From the NCBI GenBank assembly GCA_022925895.1, contig JAKSYS010000411.1:1-55048 (forward strand): a stretch of DNA of 55,048 nucleotides, written 5' to 3'. Below are positions 10,465 to 21,200 of the stretch, piece by piece (position 1 is the first letter of the stretch; every line of letters starts with the position of its first letter). The notes below the pieces were generated by a model. The model was not told the DNA's origin, searched no databases, and saw only the letters and a list, made by a program, of their open reading frames with translations. A program made the translations under genes and the position numbers. This stretch comes from Fragilaria crotonensis. Its lineage: Eukaryota; Bacillariophyta; Fragilariophyceae; Fragilariales; Fragilariaceae.

Positions 10465-10820
10465 AAACTCGGAGAATTCAATGCAGATGGTGGTAGGTGG
10501 TACTACCCGCCATCTACCCATTCACTGACTCCTGCGGAATCGCGGAGTCGTGCAAAATTCGAGTTGGGCATCGCGTATAATCAATACAGAATCAATATCT
10601 AAATAATGAGACGCTTGACATACTTTATCGCAGTTGACGTTCTTCCTGCTGTTCTGGTTGGCTGATTTTACCTTAGTATCTACTTTTCACGTAGCATAAA
10701 CCACACATCTCTAAAATAGATTGCAGTAGACAAGAGGTGGTGACAGAATGTATGTATTCAGCATGAGGGTTGAAATATAACATTAACGTGTGGTTGACGT
10801 CTGAAGGAGATATGGGTCGG
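10465..10820. repeat. Diverged spacer duplication, copy 2
   Basis: This is the partner of 8510-8840: the same block order (GGAGAATTC, CGGAGTCGTGCAAAATTCGAG, TTGGGC, GTTCTTCCTGCTGTTCTGGTTGG, TTTTCACGT, GTTGACGTC) with many substitutions. Unlike copy 1 it is not followed by an R-x-L gene but by the 3' side of the transposase. The region may mark an older duplicated gene neighbourhood later invaded by the transposon. Confidence 0.6.
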
Positions 10821-11015
10821 GTTTTCATTCAAATTTTTTACGAGAAGATCGGGGATACTTTTGCATACCGGTACAGCTGGTTTTTCGTTGAAGCGTCCGA
10901 ACGTAGGTTGTGTACAATTCGTACCATGCACGCATATTATTTCCATATCCTTTATCAAGTTTTAGTAGCAGCTGTCTCCTGCGACCATAAAAATCCATCT
11001 CTGTCGACATGATGA

Positions 11016-14000
11016 TCACACCTCGTCCTCCTCGTTTCTTGTCTTTGCTTCTTTGAGTGCACTGTTGACGAAGCCACGATCGAAGTCCAATGCACACCTG
11101 TGAGACTTGAACAATTTCATCAGGCGTTGGATTTCGGAGTACAGAAGTCCTTGATCTTCTGTTATACTTGTGGCGATGAAGTTGTGGGTACGACCTTGCT
11201 GCCTCATTCTCTGCTGACTCTCAAAAAAGATGATGGTAAGTACAAATATATGCGCGTGCTCTCGAAGCAAACTTTCCCATCCTTTCTTTGGTCAACTCCT
11301 TGATTGAACACGTTGAATCTCTCACAAGTTGTTTGAAATTCTCTCGTCCCCTCTTTTGAGATACAGGAACCCGTCGGTAGAAAGCCTTTGCGTGACCCCA
11401 GCAAAATTCAATGCCTTCCCCTGCTAATTCGGCATGGAACTTTGGTGTTAGAAGTACCGTGATGCCCAGCTGAGATCCAAGGTACTGAAGTGCCGTTTCC
11501 TCATCCTTGAAATCAGCACACTCTGCGATGAGATGGCGTAGGGAATACCGTAAGTCAATCTTCCCTGAAATTGTGTCTTTCTTTCCGTCGACAGTGTATT
11601 TATCTAACTCACTTGGATCAATCAGTCCTCTTTCCCACAGAACTTGTAGCATGCCTTTAGATTTTCCTTCCCATCCAGATAGGATTTTGTCGACTTCTTT
11701 GTGAGTTTCGATTGAATTGTTTCTTGCCAATTCCTGAAGTTCGGCTTTAGTGTACCCGCGTTTTTGTTGGAGCGTCACACCCTTTTCGTTGAGCTCTTCA
11801 AGAAGGGTCTTCTTTGTTTTTTCAATTGGCTTGCTTCTTTTCCCCATTATTCGATCATGACGTTGTAAGTCACGTTGCTCTGGTGTCAAATACCATGGGC
11901 CACAGTCGTCAGTATTGAATACCATTGACTGTGTGTCTCCGATGCCCAGGGTTGGTGAGTGTGTGCCCAGATAACCCTCTTGTGACATTATGACTGTGTC
12001 TCTCATCTGCTGTTTTGATCCTCCAAAGTTCTTTTGCATGTTGATCGCACTGAGTGCACCATCACGTTTGCGAGCGTGTCCCTGAGAATGATCGAACAAA
12101 AATACAAAATCGAAGCTTGGATATAGGATTCGTAGGCAATCAACCACATCCTCAAGCTGAAGACTCATGTGGTATGAATTCCAATAACCCTGATTATTGA
12201 TTCCGATGAACAAGTATTTTACGAAGGGGGGGATTCCAACAAAATCGGCTTCCTCGTTGTTCCCAAGATTTCCATCGCAGCTGTTGTATCGAGGTAATTT
12301 CCACCGCCGAGAGCTGCTGTTTGCCTTGCCATATTCACTCTTTGTAACTCATCCTCTGTCATCTGCCTGCCAAAGCCGAATTCGCGTGACACGAACGCAG
12401 AAAGCATATACCCATCGCCCTCCGACTTGGGCAGAAGTGGCACTTGTCCTTTTGGCCCAACCCATTGTTTGGAGGACAGTAGATACTGCGCGAAGACAGA
12501 CTCATCTTGACCAATAATCATCAAGGGCCTGACTGATGATGACACTCGTATGCTTGTTTTTGCTTCAACATCTCGCGCTGCCTCTTCTCCCCTTTTGATT
12601 CTTGATATGCAATTCTTCCAATAGTCAACGTGAAACTCAACCCGAGTCTCATCAGATATAATATCATAGTAATGATGTCCGAAATCTGTGTCTAAGGTCT
12701 TGATCGTAGCAGCTTCACTGAGTGGAAGCTGAATCCAACGCCGACAACGTGGCTCAAGCACGGTAAGGTAGTTCTTGCAGAATGCATTTCGATGTGCGAC
12801 AACATCTTCACGTTCATGGCCATCGACGTAGAAGCTCTTCCTTCTCGTATCATACTTGAATCCGAGTAATCGCATCCAGCGCCATGCTGTTGTGAAGCTC
12901 ATGTTTTTAAGTCTATGTGCGCGAAGGAATAGCGCAATATCATCCTCATCTTGATCGACATCGACAGGATTGCTAGTAGGATTAATGGCTGTAGTACTTG
13001 TACTCAATGTTGACGTTTCTGCAGTATCTTCGTCTACTACCGATTCACGTTTCCACAACGCAGCCAGCCTTGGGATTACAGACGAATGAACGAATTGATA
13101 GACTGCTTCAATTGAAAGATGTGACAAGTTCTCGACGCCAAATGCAACAATCTGCTCCTTTGCGCATGGAAACACTTCGAGAACTCGAGGAAGAGGTCGT
13201 TTCCACACTGAACAGACAAGTTTGGGTTTGGGAAGCATTCAAAATTACGGAACACAATGTTCCAATTTGCGATGGTTTTATAGAAGGTTGCTTGCGTCAT
13301 ACCAACAGTGTTCAATACCTTACAAGATTCAGTGCAACAGTCTTGCCACGTCCATTCATTCATTTTGCAAGAGCCAATCGGTACGCATAACAAAGAAACG
13401 TCGCCCTTTGCCTGACAGCGCATATCTCAGCTTTGGTACACACGTTGTCGATATCTCTACCTTGCACAACATTCCTCCAATTATTTTCTTCCTCATGAAC
13501 GCTTTGAAGCAGTACAATCCTTCTCTGAAGTGCTTCCATTGGAGTTTCAGAATCGAAATCAGTATCATTCCCATCCTCGCAATTCGTTGTCCCATGTTTC
13601 TTTGGTGGTTTGAACACTCGGTATGCCTCTGGGCTACATGGCCAGTAACTTGAGCTAGAAGCATCAGCAGCAATCATTACAGCGGCCGCACCAGTATCTC
13701 CTATCCTTGCTCGTTTGCTCGGTGATTGCTCAACAATGTCTCCGATCCTTCCTCCCGTTGTAGCCTCCGTGTTGACAGGTGTAGTTATCATTGTGTCGAG
13801 CGGGTCTTGATCTTGTGCTTGGAATGACTAGCACATTTGCGGCTGCTTCCATTACTTTTTCGTTCCATGCACTGTTAAGTGGACATGGGTACCGTATCTG
13901 CCTTGATTTCTCTGTGAAGTAGTAATAGAATGTGTTCTTGTATGTGACTCTGAACACTCCTGTTGTGTTTGATCCATCAAATCGGTGCATCAATTCTCCG

Positions 14001-14202
14001 AAAGAAGCCGACTTGGACATCCCTGTATTGAACCTTCTTACATCAATGACGCCAAGGGACGCATTGACATCAAATCTCCTAAAGCTTCAGCCCAAGTTGA
14101 TGCAGGAAGCCAGCAATTTGACAATCTCGGACCATACGTGATGTCTGTTCGAAGTAGCATGACGGCATCAGTCAAAATAGCATATTTACCTTTGTCAACC
14201 AT
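11016..14202 (-). CDS. DDE-type transposase, copy 1 (frameshifted, nearly complete)
   Basis: Minus-strand frames 14202-14040, 14020-13790, 13791-13360, 13423-13200, 13238-12219, 12213-11221 and 11270-11016 overlap end to end and align in order with copy 2 at 24096-25364. Together they give roughly 1,060 residues. The catalytic part has a first Asp in I-G-Q-D-E-S (about 12510), a second in F-D-H-S-Q-G-H (about 12093) and a Glu in G-I-E-F-C-W-G-H-A-K (about 11405). An unusually long insert of about 225 residues lies between the second Asp and the Glu. The N-terminal third holds a Q-A-T-F-x-K-T-I-A-N-W helix-turn-helix-like region. Breaks fall at homopolymers, for example G7 at 12226-12232 and A6 at 11223-11228. 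The protein excises and reinserts a transposon whose ends I could not place. Confidence 0.75.
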
Positions 14203-14204
14203 TG

Positions 14205-14282
14205 TATCTATAGATTTATCACCAACAGTAGGTTCACTGAGTTACATAGGAAGGTGACTGCAGGAGGTAAATCTATAGATTA
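14205..14282. repeat. Inverted repeat just upstream of transposase copy 1
   Basis: ATCTATAGATTTA (from 14206) and its complement TAAATCTATAGAT (14268-14280) flank about 50 bp directly 5' of the transposase start. Copy 2 has a differently sequenced inverted repeat in the same place (25371-25439). Confidence 0.6.
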
Positions 14283-14569
14283 GAATGGAAATGTTGCAAA
14301 CGACGGCTTGAAAATCTCATTGTGGAAGCCTTGCTTCCAACACGACAAAGTCCCGCCCTCGTGACGTCATATTGGCAGTGAAATCGGTCTAGCGTAGAAT
14401 TAATACTGGGACGTGCGCCCGGATTTTAGAACAGAAAACCAGCTGTATATGTATACATATCTTTCTCAGACGTCATTATAAACTCATAAACCCAACCCAC
14501 CGTTTTTTCTCCTCACACTAATCACAATTCGTACCTCTTTGCAAAGTGATCTCTCTCGTCTCGTCTGCC

Positions 14570-14980
14570 ATGAAGCTCATCAATTTCTTCCTCATCCTAG
14601 GCCTTTTCACCCAAGGTGTTGTCGCCGCCGAGAACCACGTCCGTGCCCTGAAGGGAGAACCCAAAGCTCCTAAGTCTCCAGGGCCGCCAAAGGCGCCAAA
14701 GGTGGGTCCCTCGGGCCGTGATCTGAAGGGAGAACCCAAAGCTCCAAAGTCTCCAGGGCCGCCAAAGGCGCCAAAGGTGGGTCCCTCGGGCCGTGACCTA
14801 AAGGGAGAACCCAAAGCTCCAAAGTCTCCAGGGCCGCCAAAGGCACCCAAGGGGGGTCCTTCAGGCCGTGACCTGAAGGGAGCTGGAGCGCCAAAGTCTC
14901 CAGGGCCGCCAAAGGGTCCAAAGGGAGGCCCCTCGGGCCGTGACCTGAAGAAAGCGAAGACCAAGGGTGCACCTAATTAA
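14570..14980 (+). CDS. Silaffin-like secreted R-x-L/Lys-Pro repeat protein, copy 2
   Basis: The start at 14570 is preferred to 14546 because it aligns with copy 1 and leaves a clean signal peptide (M-K-L-I-N-F-F-L-I-L-G-L-F...A-A-E-N). The 136-residue product then reads R-A-L followed by three 25-residue units (K-G-E-P-K-A-P-K-S-P-G-P-P-K-A-P-K, then a short G-P-S-G) each closed by R-D-L, a fourth variant unit, a last R-D-L, and a short Lys-rich tail ending T-K-G-A-P-N. Cleavage at every R-x-L would release similar basic Pro-rich peptides. The layout matches silaffin precursors in logic (signal peptide, R-x-L sites, K-x-x-K lysines, serines for phosphorylation) but the repeat itself is not one I recognise. 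Alternatives are a wall glycoprotein or a secreted peptide precursor. The frame is intact. Confidence 0.75.
   Translation: MKLINFFLILGLFTQGVVAAENHVRALKGEPKAPKSPGPPKAPKVGPSGRDLKGEPKAPKSPGPPKAPKVGPSGRDLKGEPKAPKSPGPPKAPKGGPSGRDLKGAGAPKSPGPPKGPKGGPSGRDLKKAKTKGAPN
14649..14947 (+). repeat. 75-bp tandem coding repeat
   Basis: Three near-identical 75-bp units (14649-14723, 14724-14798, 14799-14873) and a shorter diverged fourth lie inside copy 2 of the R-x-L gene. Units differ mainly at synonymous positions and at V/G in K-V-G-P versus K-G-G-P, which suggests unequal crossover. Copy number may vary between alleles. Confidence 0.85.
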
Positions 14981-15331
14981 GTGGATTGGAATGAGTTTTC
15001 AAACCGTCACCGATCAGGGAACACACCCAGTTACTGGTTAAGGTATTAAGAAACACCTGTTTCGTGTCACTAATATCTTAGAGTATTTACAGTATTCTTG
15101 CTGATGAGCGTTTGAACTTCTCACTCATGCGGTGACACCTTGCTCCCAGTGGTGGACACCATCAATTGCGTGACGATTCGTTCGAACTCCACAACACGGC
15201 ATACTCCGACCTGCTCGAATTAGTGTATCTTGTGCAGTGCACACACAATTTCTAGTATCTAGTTTTTGCAACTACGTTCCGTCCGTCGTCCGTTCCCAGT
15301 ACACCACCTACGAAGCCTCTCTCTAAGTGAC

Positions 15332-18280
15332 ACCATGTCCGAAGGAGCGGCATCTTCCCCTTTTCCCACCATGACATCCCTCCCTCCAGACGAAGACCCC
15401 ATCTTTGGATTCCGCATCTCAAAGTGGTTCGAACCGTCTGAGTTTACTCCAAATCCGCCTGAAACCAGTGAAGAACGCTACAAACGTCTTCATGACGAAG
15501 CAGAATACCGCCATTCTACTAATCAAACCCTCTGGCATCGATACGCCACACTCGGAAGATATGTTGTTGACGGCAATACCTTTGATCTCATCTGCAAGGA
15601 ATATGAAGACAATCCGATCCGTCTTCATCTCGTCATCTGGTTCCAATACATGTACCATGTAGATCGAAAAATGGACATCCCGGACAAACTTGATGACTGG
15701 GCGACAAAACGCTCCCAAGCCTACTTGGCGATTCATGCACCTGGCGCCCTTCATTTGGACACTTTCAAAGTATCTTGGAAGAATTTTTCAAATACGAAAC
15801 CAGTATTCAATCCGTGGAAAACTGTGGGCTCCAAATCTCGTCAGAAAACCAAGCAGAAGTCTATTACTATATCGGCGAACATTCCTAAAGCTATCCAGAA
15901 ACAATCGGTCACACCAACTATTGTGGAAGAAATGGAAGAAGAAACCCAAGGGCCAGTTGAACCGCCTCTACCACCATCACAAGGAAAAAATCTCCAGCCT
16001 CAGAAAACCTTGATCGACAACGACTCTACTGCTTCGTCAGACGGCAAGGTGTCAGCACTCATCCCAAATCTAAATGTCCCGGTAAACGACGGCACAATGC
16101 GTATTACTCTCAGGTGGCATACAAAAGTGGAAGTATCTCGCCTATCGAAAAACTCATCTCAGATGACAGCTTCGATCTACGATCTTCTTACTGAACTTTT
16201 CAAGGACGAGGATGGTCTTCTCTACAAATGGGACGACGAGGGTATGGAGCACTTCAATTCCATCTCTACAATGTCACCAGCTGAAGTAAGATCCTTTATA
16301 TCTCCTTCGATCACAATTATTCCGAGCCAGTCGATGGTCATTGTCCCATTAAGATTTGGGTTCACGGGAAAAAATTCTTCAAGCTGGAGGAATCACCAAA
16401 GGACCAAGGCAGCTCTTGCTCGAAACAACGTTACCGTGGGTATGTCTAATTCCAAAAGCACGAGCGGGAAGTTAGTCATCGCGGGATACATTCTTTTGAA
16501 AGCTCCTCGAACTACCCATCGACTCAGGTATCTTCAAAGTCTTCGAAGCAAACTTCCAGACACGACACCAGCATTCGATATTTTACTCTACCGCCGAACA
16601 CCCTTGGAACAGGATATAAACCATCTCGTGGTCCAATGTGGAGAACATCATGTACACCCGTTGAGCCAAGCTTTACTTACATCCTTAGATGGATCAGGCG
16701 CAGGTGTCTACATACCAAGATTCGCTTTTGCCAGTATGTCGAGAGAACAAGCAATGATTCTCTTCGAAAAACATGACTCGTATATTAAAGCACTTCGATT
16801 CATCCCTCTATCTCCGATGATCAACAATCTTGATACTATTCGCACAGAACATTTTCCAGACGGGACAACCATTGAGAGGTCAGTCAGAGATTGGGCATCT
16901 ACTATCCTATCAGCCGATGGCAAGGAATCAGCACACTGTGACGTGGTCAACGGAGGTTACGACCAAAAGTCTTTTCTGTTGATGGCACCCCAGCACGAAG
17001 CTACTGTCAAGGCAGCATTTGAGGATTATCGCCGCAGAGTGTTTCCATTTACACTACGTGAGGAACGTTTCCGAGAGACAATCGGCCCCCTCCGTCAGTC
17101 ATACATGTAGATCTAAAGTCCGGGCAAATCTTCAATTCGTTGACAAGCTATCATCTGTAACTACAAACTGGAAGCCATCGGATGATACATCTTACTCTGA
17201 AGCAGAAGAAGAGTCAAGCAATGTTTCTAACATCTCCCAAGAGCAACAACGACAAGAAAGCGACCGACTCAACACGGACACTGGCACTCAGAAGGACCCC
17301 AACGGAGCGAAGATGCCCCAACCCCACTCGAGTCCTTACAACGAATGTACGAACAGCGTTCAACTGACAATACGTTAGCATCCAGTACGTCATTGCACAG
17401 TGGATCAGACAGATCTCGCCAGTCGATGTTATCAACATCCAGCGCAAGATTCATCGAACTTGAGGCAAGGATTACCCGTCAACAAACTGACTTTGATCGA
17501 AAGGACAAGATATCTTCGGAACGTTTGTCGCAAATTGAGAGGCAGCTACACCGATTTGACGAAGTCGATACAAAACTAGACACGATGAAAAGTGATATAG
17601 ACAGAAAAATCGACGGGTCGCAAAAGGCTCAGACAGCGGAAATTCAAATCATGAGTGGGCAAATCTTAACAGTCATGGAAAAGCAAGTGGGGTTTGGAGC
17701 GTCAATAAACATTTTGAGTGACAAGATCAGCTTGCTAATGGGCCTGATTACCGAGAAGAATCAATCAGAGAACCCAGACGACAACGTCAAACTTCGGAGA
17801 TCTTCGCCAAACGCATCTCGGAGTGTTCAGCTAAACGACATAACTGCTGGAAAGGGACCATCTCAACTGAGACACACCAATGTAATGTCGCACCAAAACC
17901 CAAGACACGCGAGTGATGCCAGGGAAGAAGAAAGAAGTGTATTATCTCATCAGTCATCGGCAACAAAATCCTCATCCACATCCTCCACCGGATCTGAAAA
18001 ATTACGATCTCCAGAGAAGAAAAAGCAGCGCCCTGTCACGTTTGATAAAGACGAGGAATATGATAATGATGAAATAGAGGATGACATCGACATGGAGGAA
18101 CTACAAGAGGAACCCGAAGAAATGATTAATTACAACAGTGATACCGTCGATCAAGGGGAGGATCCCACCTCAACACTACATGACGAAACAAACACCCAAC
18201 CTGATTTGGACATTATTCCTACTGATCTGGAGAGCCGATACAAAAACCAGCACTCTTCTGATCAGTGCGAAGAATCATGA
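15332..18280 (+). CDS. Family A retrotransposon ORF1 protein (frameshifted)
   Basis: The first frame (Met at 15332 after GACACC, or 15266) runs to 17110. Coding continues through a middle frame (about 17050-17340) to the frame that ends at TGA 18278-18280. Restored length would be near 980 residues. The N-terminal 550 residues show no zinc knuckle or known domain. A coiled-coil region (about 17440-17760) and a Ser-rich then acidic tail (about 17930-18250) follow. In non-LTR elements ORF1 binds the RNA and multimerises, and the coiled coil fits that. The coiled-coil part is also present at 49320-49718. The breaks near 17.05-17.35 kb may be sequence errors. Confidence 0.7.
18277..18280 (+). promoter_or_regulatory. 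ATGA stop-start overlap between ORF1 and ORF2 (family A)
   Basis: The ORF1 stop TGA (18278-18280) overlaps the ATG (18277-18279) that opens ORF2 in the -1 frame. This arrangement fits translation of ORF2 by termination and reinitiation. The same overlap occurs in family B at 37638-37641. Confidence 0.7.
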
Positions 18281-21200
18281 TTCGAGATCTTGAAAGTGTA
18301 AGGGGGGATGAATATGATGATTCCTCTCCGATCGTCTACAGAAATCAACCGCTAAACATGTCAACTCCACGTATTCCAATATCCAGACTTCTGCTTGTGC
18401 CAAAGGCTAGACCAGGCAGAAAATGCAGAGATACGCCCTTAGATCCATATCCGACCAAGTACTACGGTGACGCCATTATACAGAAAAACAGCTCATCAAC
18501 AAGAATTTTCTTCCACAACGTGAAAGGACTAACCTATTCTACTGCAGGAGAAGATTACCGCTACTACTTATCATGCCTTCAAGCATACGATATAGATATA
18601 GCAGGTCTCTCAGAAACAAACACGTGTTGGTCTCACCAACATCTGGCGGCGGAGTTCCGTGCAACTGTGCGACGCTATTATCCGCAGAACAAAGTCACGT
18701 TCGGTTGTGTTTCACCACTGATAGACAAATGTCTCGAACGAGAGTCTTATCAGTCGGGCGGAAATCTCACACTAATAACGGAGCCCTCGTAGCTCAGGCT
18801 ACCGCATCAAAGGTTTCAGACGATCCCAAGGGCTCGGCAGATGGAACAGCGTGACTCTGGAAGGAAAAAGCGACTCGAGAATTTCTATTATTACGGCATA
18901 TCGATCATGCCCAGGATCTATAAAAACGTCTCCAATCGGAAGCGTTTTTTCTAGAGAGTACACATATCTCAAAGATCAAGGTCATTCATCTTTAAATCCC
19001 CGCACAGTCTTTCTTGCAGATCTCCATGAATTTATAAGGCCAATGCAAGAACAAGGAAACGCCATTATCCTTATGATGGACGCCAACGCAACAATTGAGA
19101 GTGACCAGAGGTTAGCATCCTTCATTCAATCATGTTCTCTACATGATCTTCACGCAAACGATCCAGCCACATCTACATACATTGGTGCAGCAGCGAGGCG
19201 CATCGATTATATCTTCGGATGTCAGAAGATTCGAGAGGTTATGTCACGCTCGGGAACTTTATCGTACTCAGAAGGCCCTCAATCCGATCACCGCGGCTTA
19301 TACGTCGATCTCGAGTTAGGTTCTTATCTTCAAAGTACAAAGATGAAGATATCTCAACCAACACATCGTTCGCTCCAGACTGGGAATCCTGAGCTGGTAT
19401 CATCTTATCATTCAGTATGCTCCAATACTATTCGCAACATAACATGGAAAAACATTGATGATCTGTTCGATAATCATCAATCTCTGTCGAGAGGAAGTAC
19501 GTAGGATTCTGACATCTTGGGACAATGACCAAGGACGAGCTATGCTACATTCAGAACGCCTGCTAAGACGTCCTCCAAAAAGTACCAATGGTCTCCCACA
19601 CTACGGAATGCAGCAATTGTATGTCGTTATTGGAAGTTGAGGCTTAGAGAAAGTTTGAAAGGGGAAGATTACCAATGTACGTTTGCAAGGTGGCAAGCTC
19701 AAGTTCAAGTACACGATCCGGAGTTTATCCTTCCCCATTTAGGGGAAGTCCTACCAATAGCACGCATCCGGGAACGATTCAACCAAGCTACTCGGTTCTT
19801 TCGTAAGTGTCAACGCTCCTCGACAGATCTTCGTTTGAAAACATACCAGGATTTGCTGGACTCATACGAGGAAGACACTAATCCAAATACACAAAGTGAA
19901 TCAAAAAGGAAGGCAAAGATAGTTCAGAAAACTATTTCAGGCGAGATATGCAAAACCACCTTTCGGAACATTGGTCAAGTTGTCAAACCGTCAACATACG
20001 CCAGTATATCAAAATTACTCATTCCTCGTCGACGAGCTGACGCAAACACGCCATTGCAATCAACGGAAATCTACTCCTTTCTACAGACAACGGATCAGTC
20101 CGACTTACTATGGGAAACAATCTTGGACAGATCGGAAATCGAAAAACATCTTCTCGATTATAACAGGGAATCTTTTCGTGCGGCAGCGGAATCACCATGT
20201 GGACACGGAGTCGTACATGACGCCATAACTTTTTCGAGTCTATCGCACGAAGCCTCTGAGCTCCTATCAGGAACAGTACCATCCGAATGGCATGGAGACG
20301 ATGATATTCTTCGCGAGTTCCTCGCATCTTTCACGATCCCACCAACGGTAAAAGATCACGGTGACATATTGACTGAAGTCTCAGAAGCTGATATCTGCCG
20401 AGGTTTTAAAACATGGTCGGAAACAACTTCAACGTCTCCTTCTGGCCGTCATTTAGGACATTATAAAGCCCTCGTTCAAGAACCTACCTTGCTTCGATGT
20501 TTCAGTAGATTCATTAATATTGCGATCTCAAGAGGGATTGCAATACCAAGATGGTGCAACGCAACAAATGTCCTAATCGAGAAGGATCCCGGCTACCCTC
20601 GGATTAACCGACTTCGAATCATTCACCTTTTTGAAGCAGATTTCAATTTCTACCTAAAACTTCAATGGGGTCACAGGTTGGTTCGACAAGCATGCGATTT
20701 AGACCTTCTCCATTCTGGGCAACATGGATCAGTCCCCCGCCGAACATCGTTGGATCCCATAATGCTTACACAGCTAACAACGGACTTGTGTCGCATTCTC
20801 AAACATGACTTCGCTCGATTTGACAACGACGCTTCATCATGCTACGACAGAATTATCGTGGCACTGGGGATGCTTGCAGCAAGACGCTGCGGAATGCCTA
20901 CTAATGCTATTCGTCTTCATGCAGATGCTTTACAATTTATGAAGTACACTGTAAAGACCATACACGGCATATCAGAGGAAAATTACCATGGCACAGCATA
21001 TGCTCCGCTATTTGGAACAGGACAAGGAAGTGGAGCATCACCTTCCGTATGGTTGACTTTGGTGGTCATAATGCTCAATACATTGGATCGCATAGTACCG
21101 GATCGTATAAACTTCGTGCCAGTCCAAGGGAAAAGAAATCATTCAAGGCTAGTTGACGCTTTCGTAGACGACACATCACTGGGCTTTACATCAGCGGGGA

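Noticed and set aside
14518..14964. Minus-strand ORF opposite the R-x-L gene (and a similar one at 9024-9323)
   Set aside because: These are antisense shadows kept open by the codon composition of the Pro/Lys/Gly repeats; they lack their own signal and conservation.
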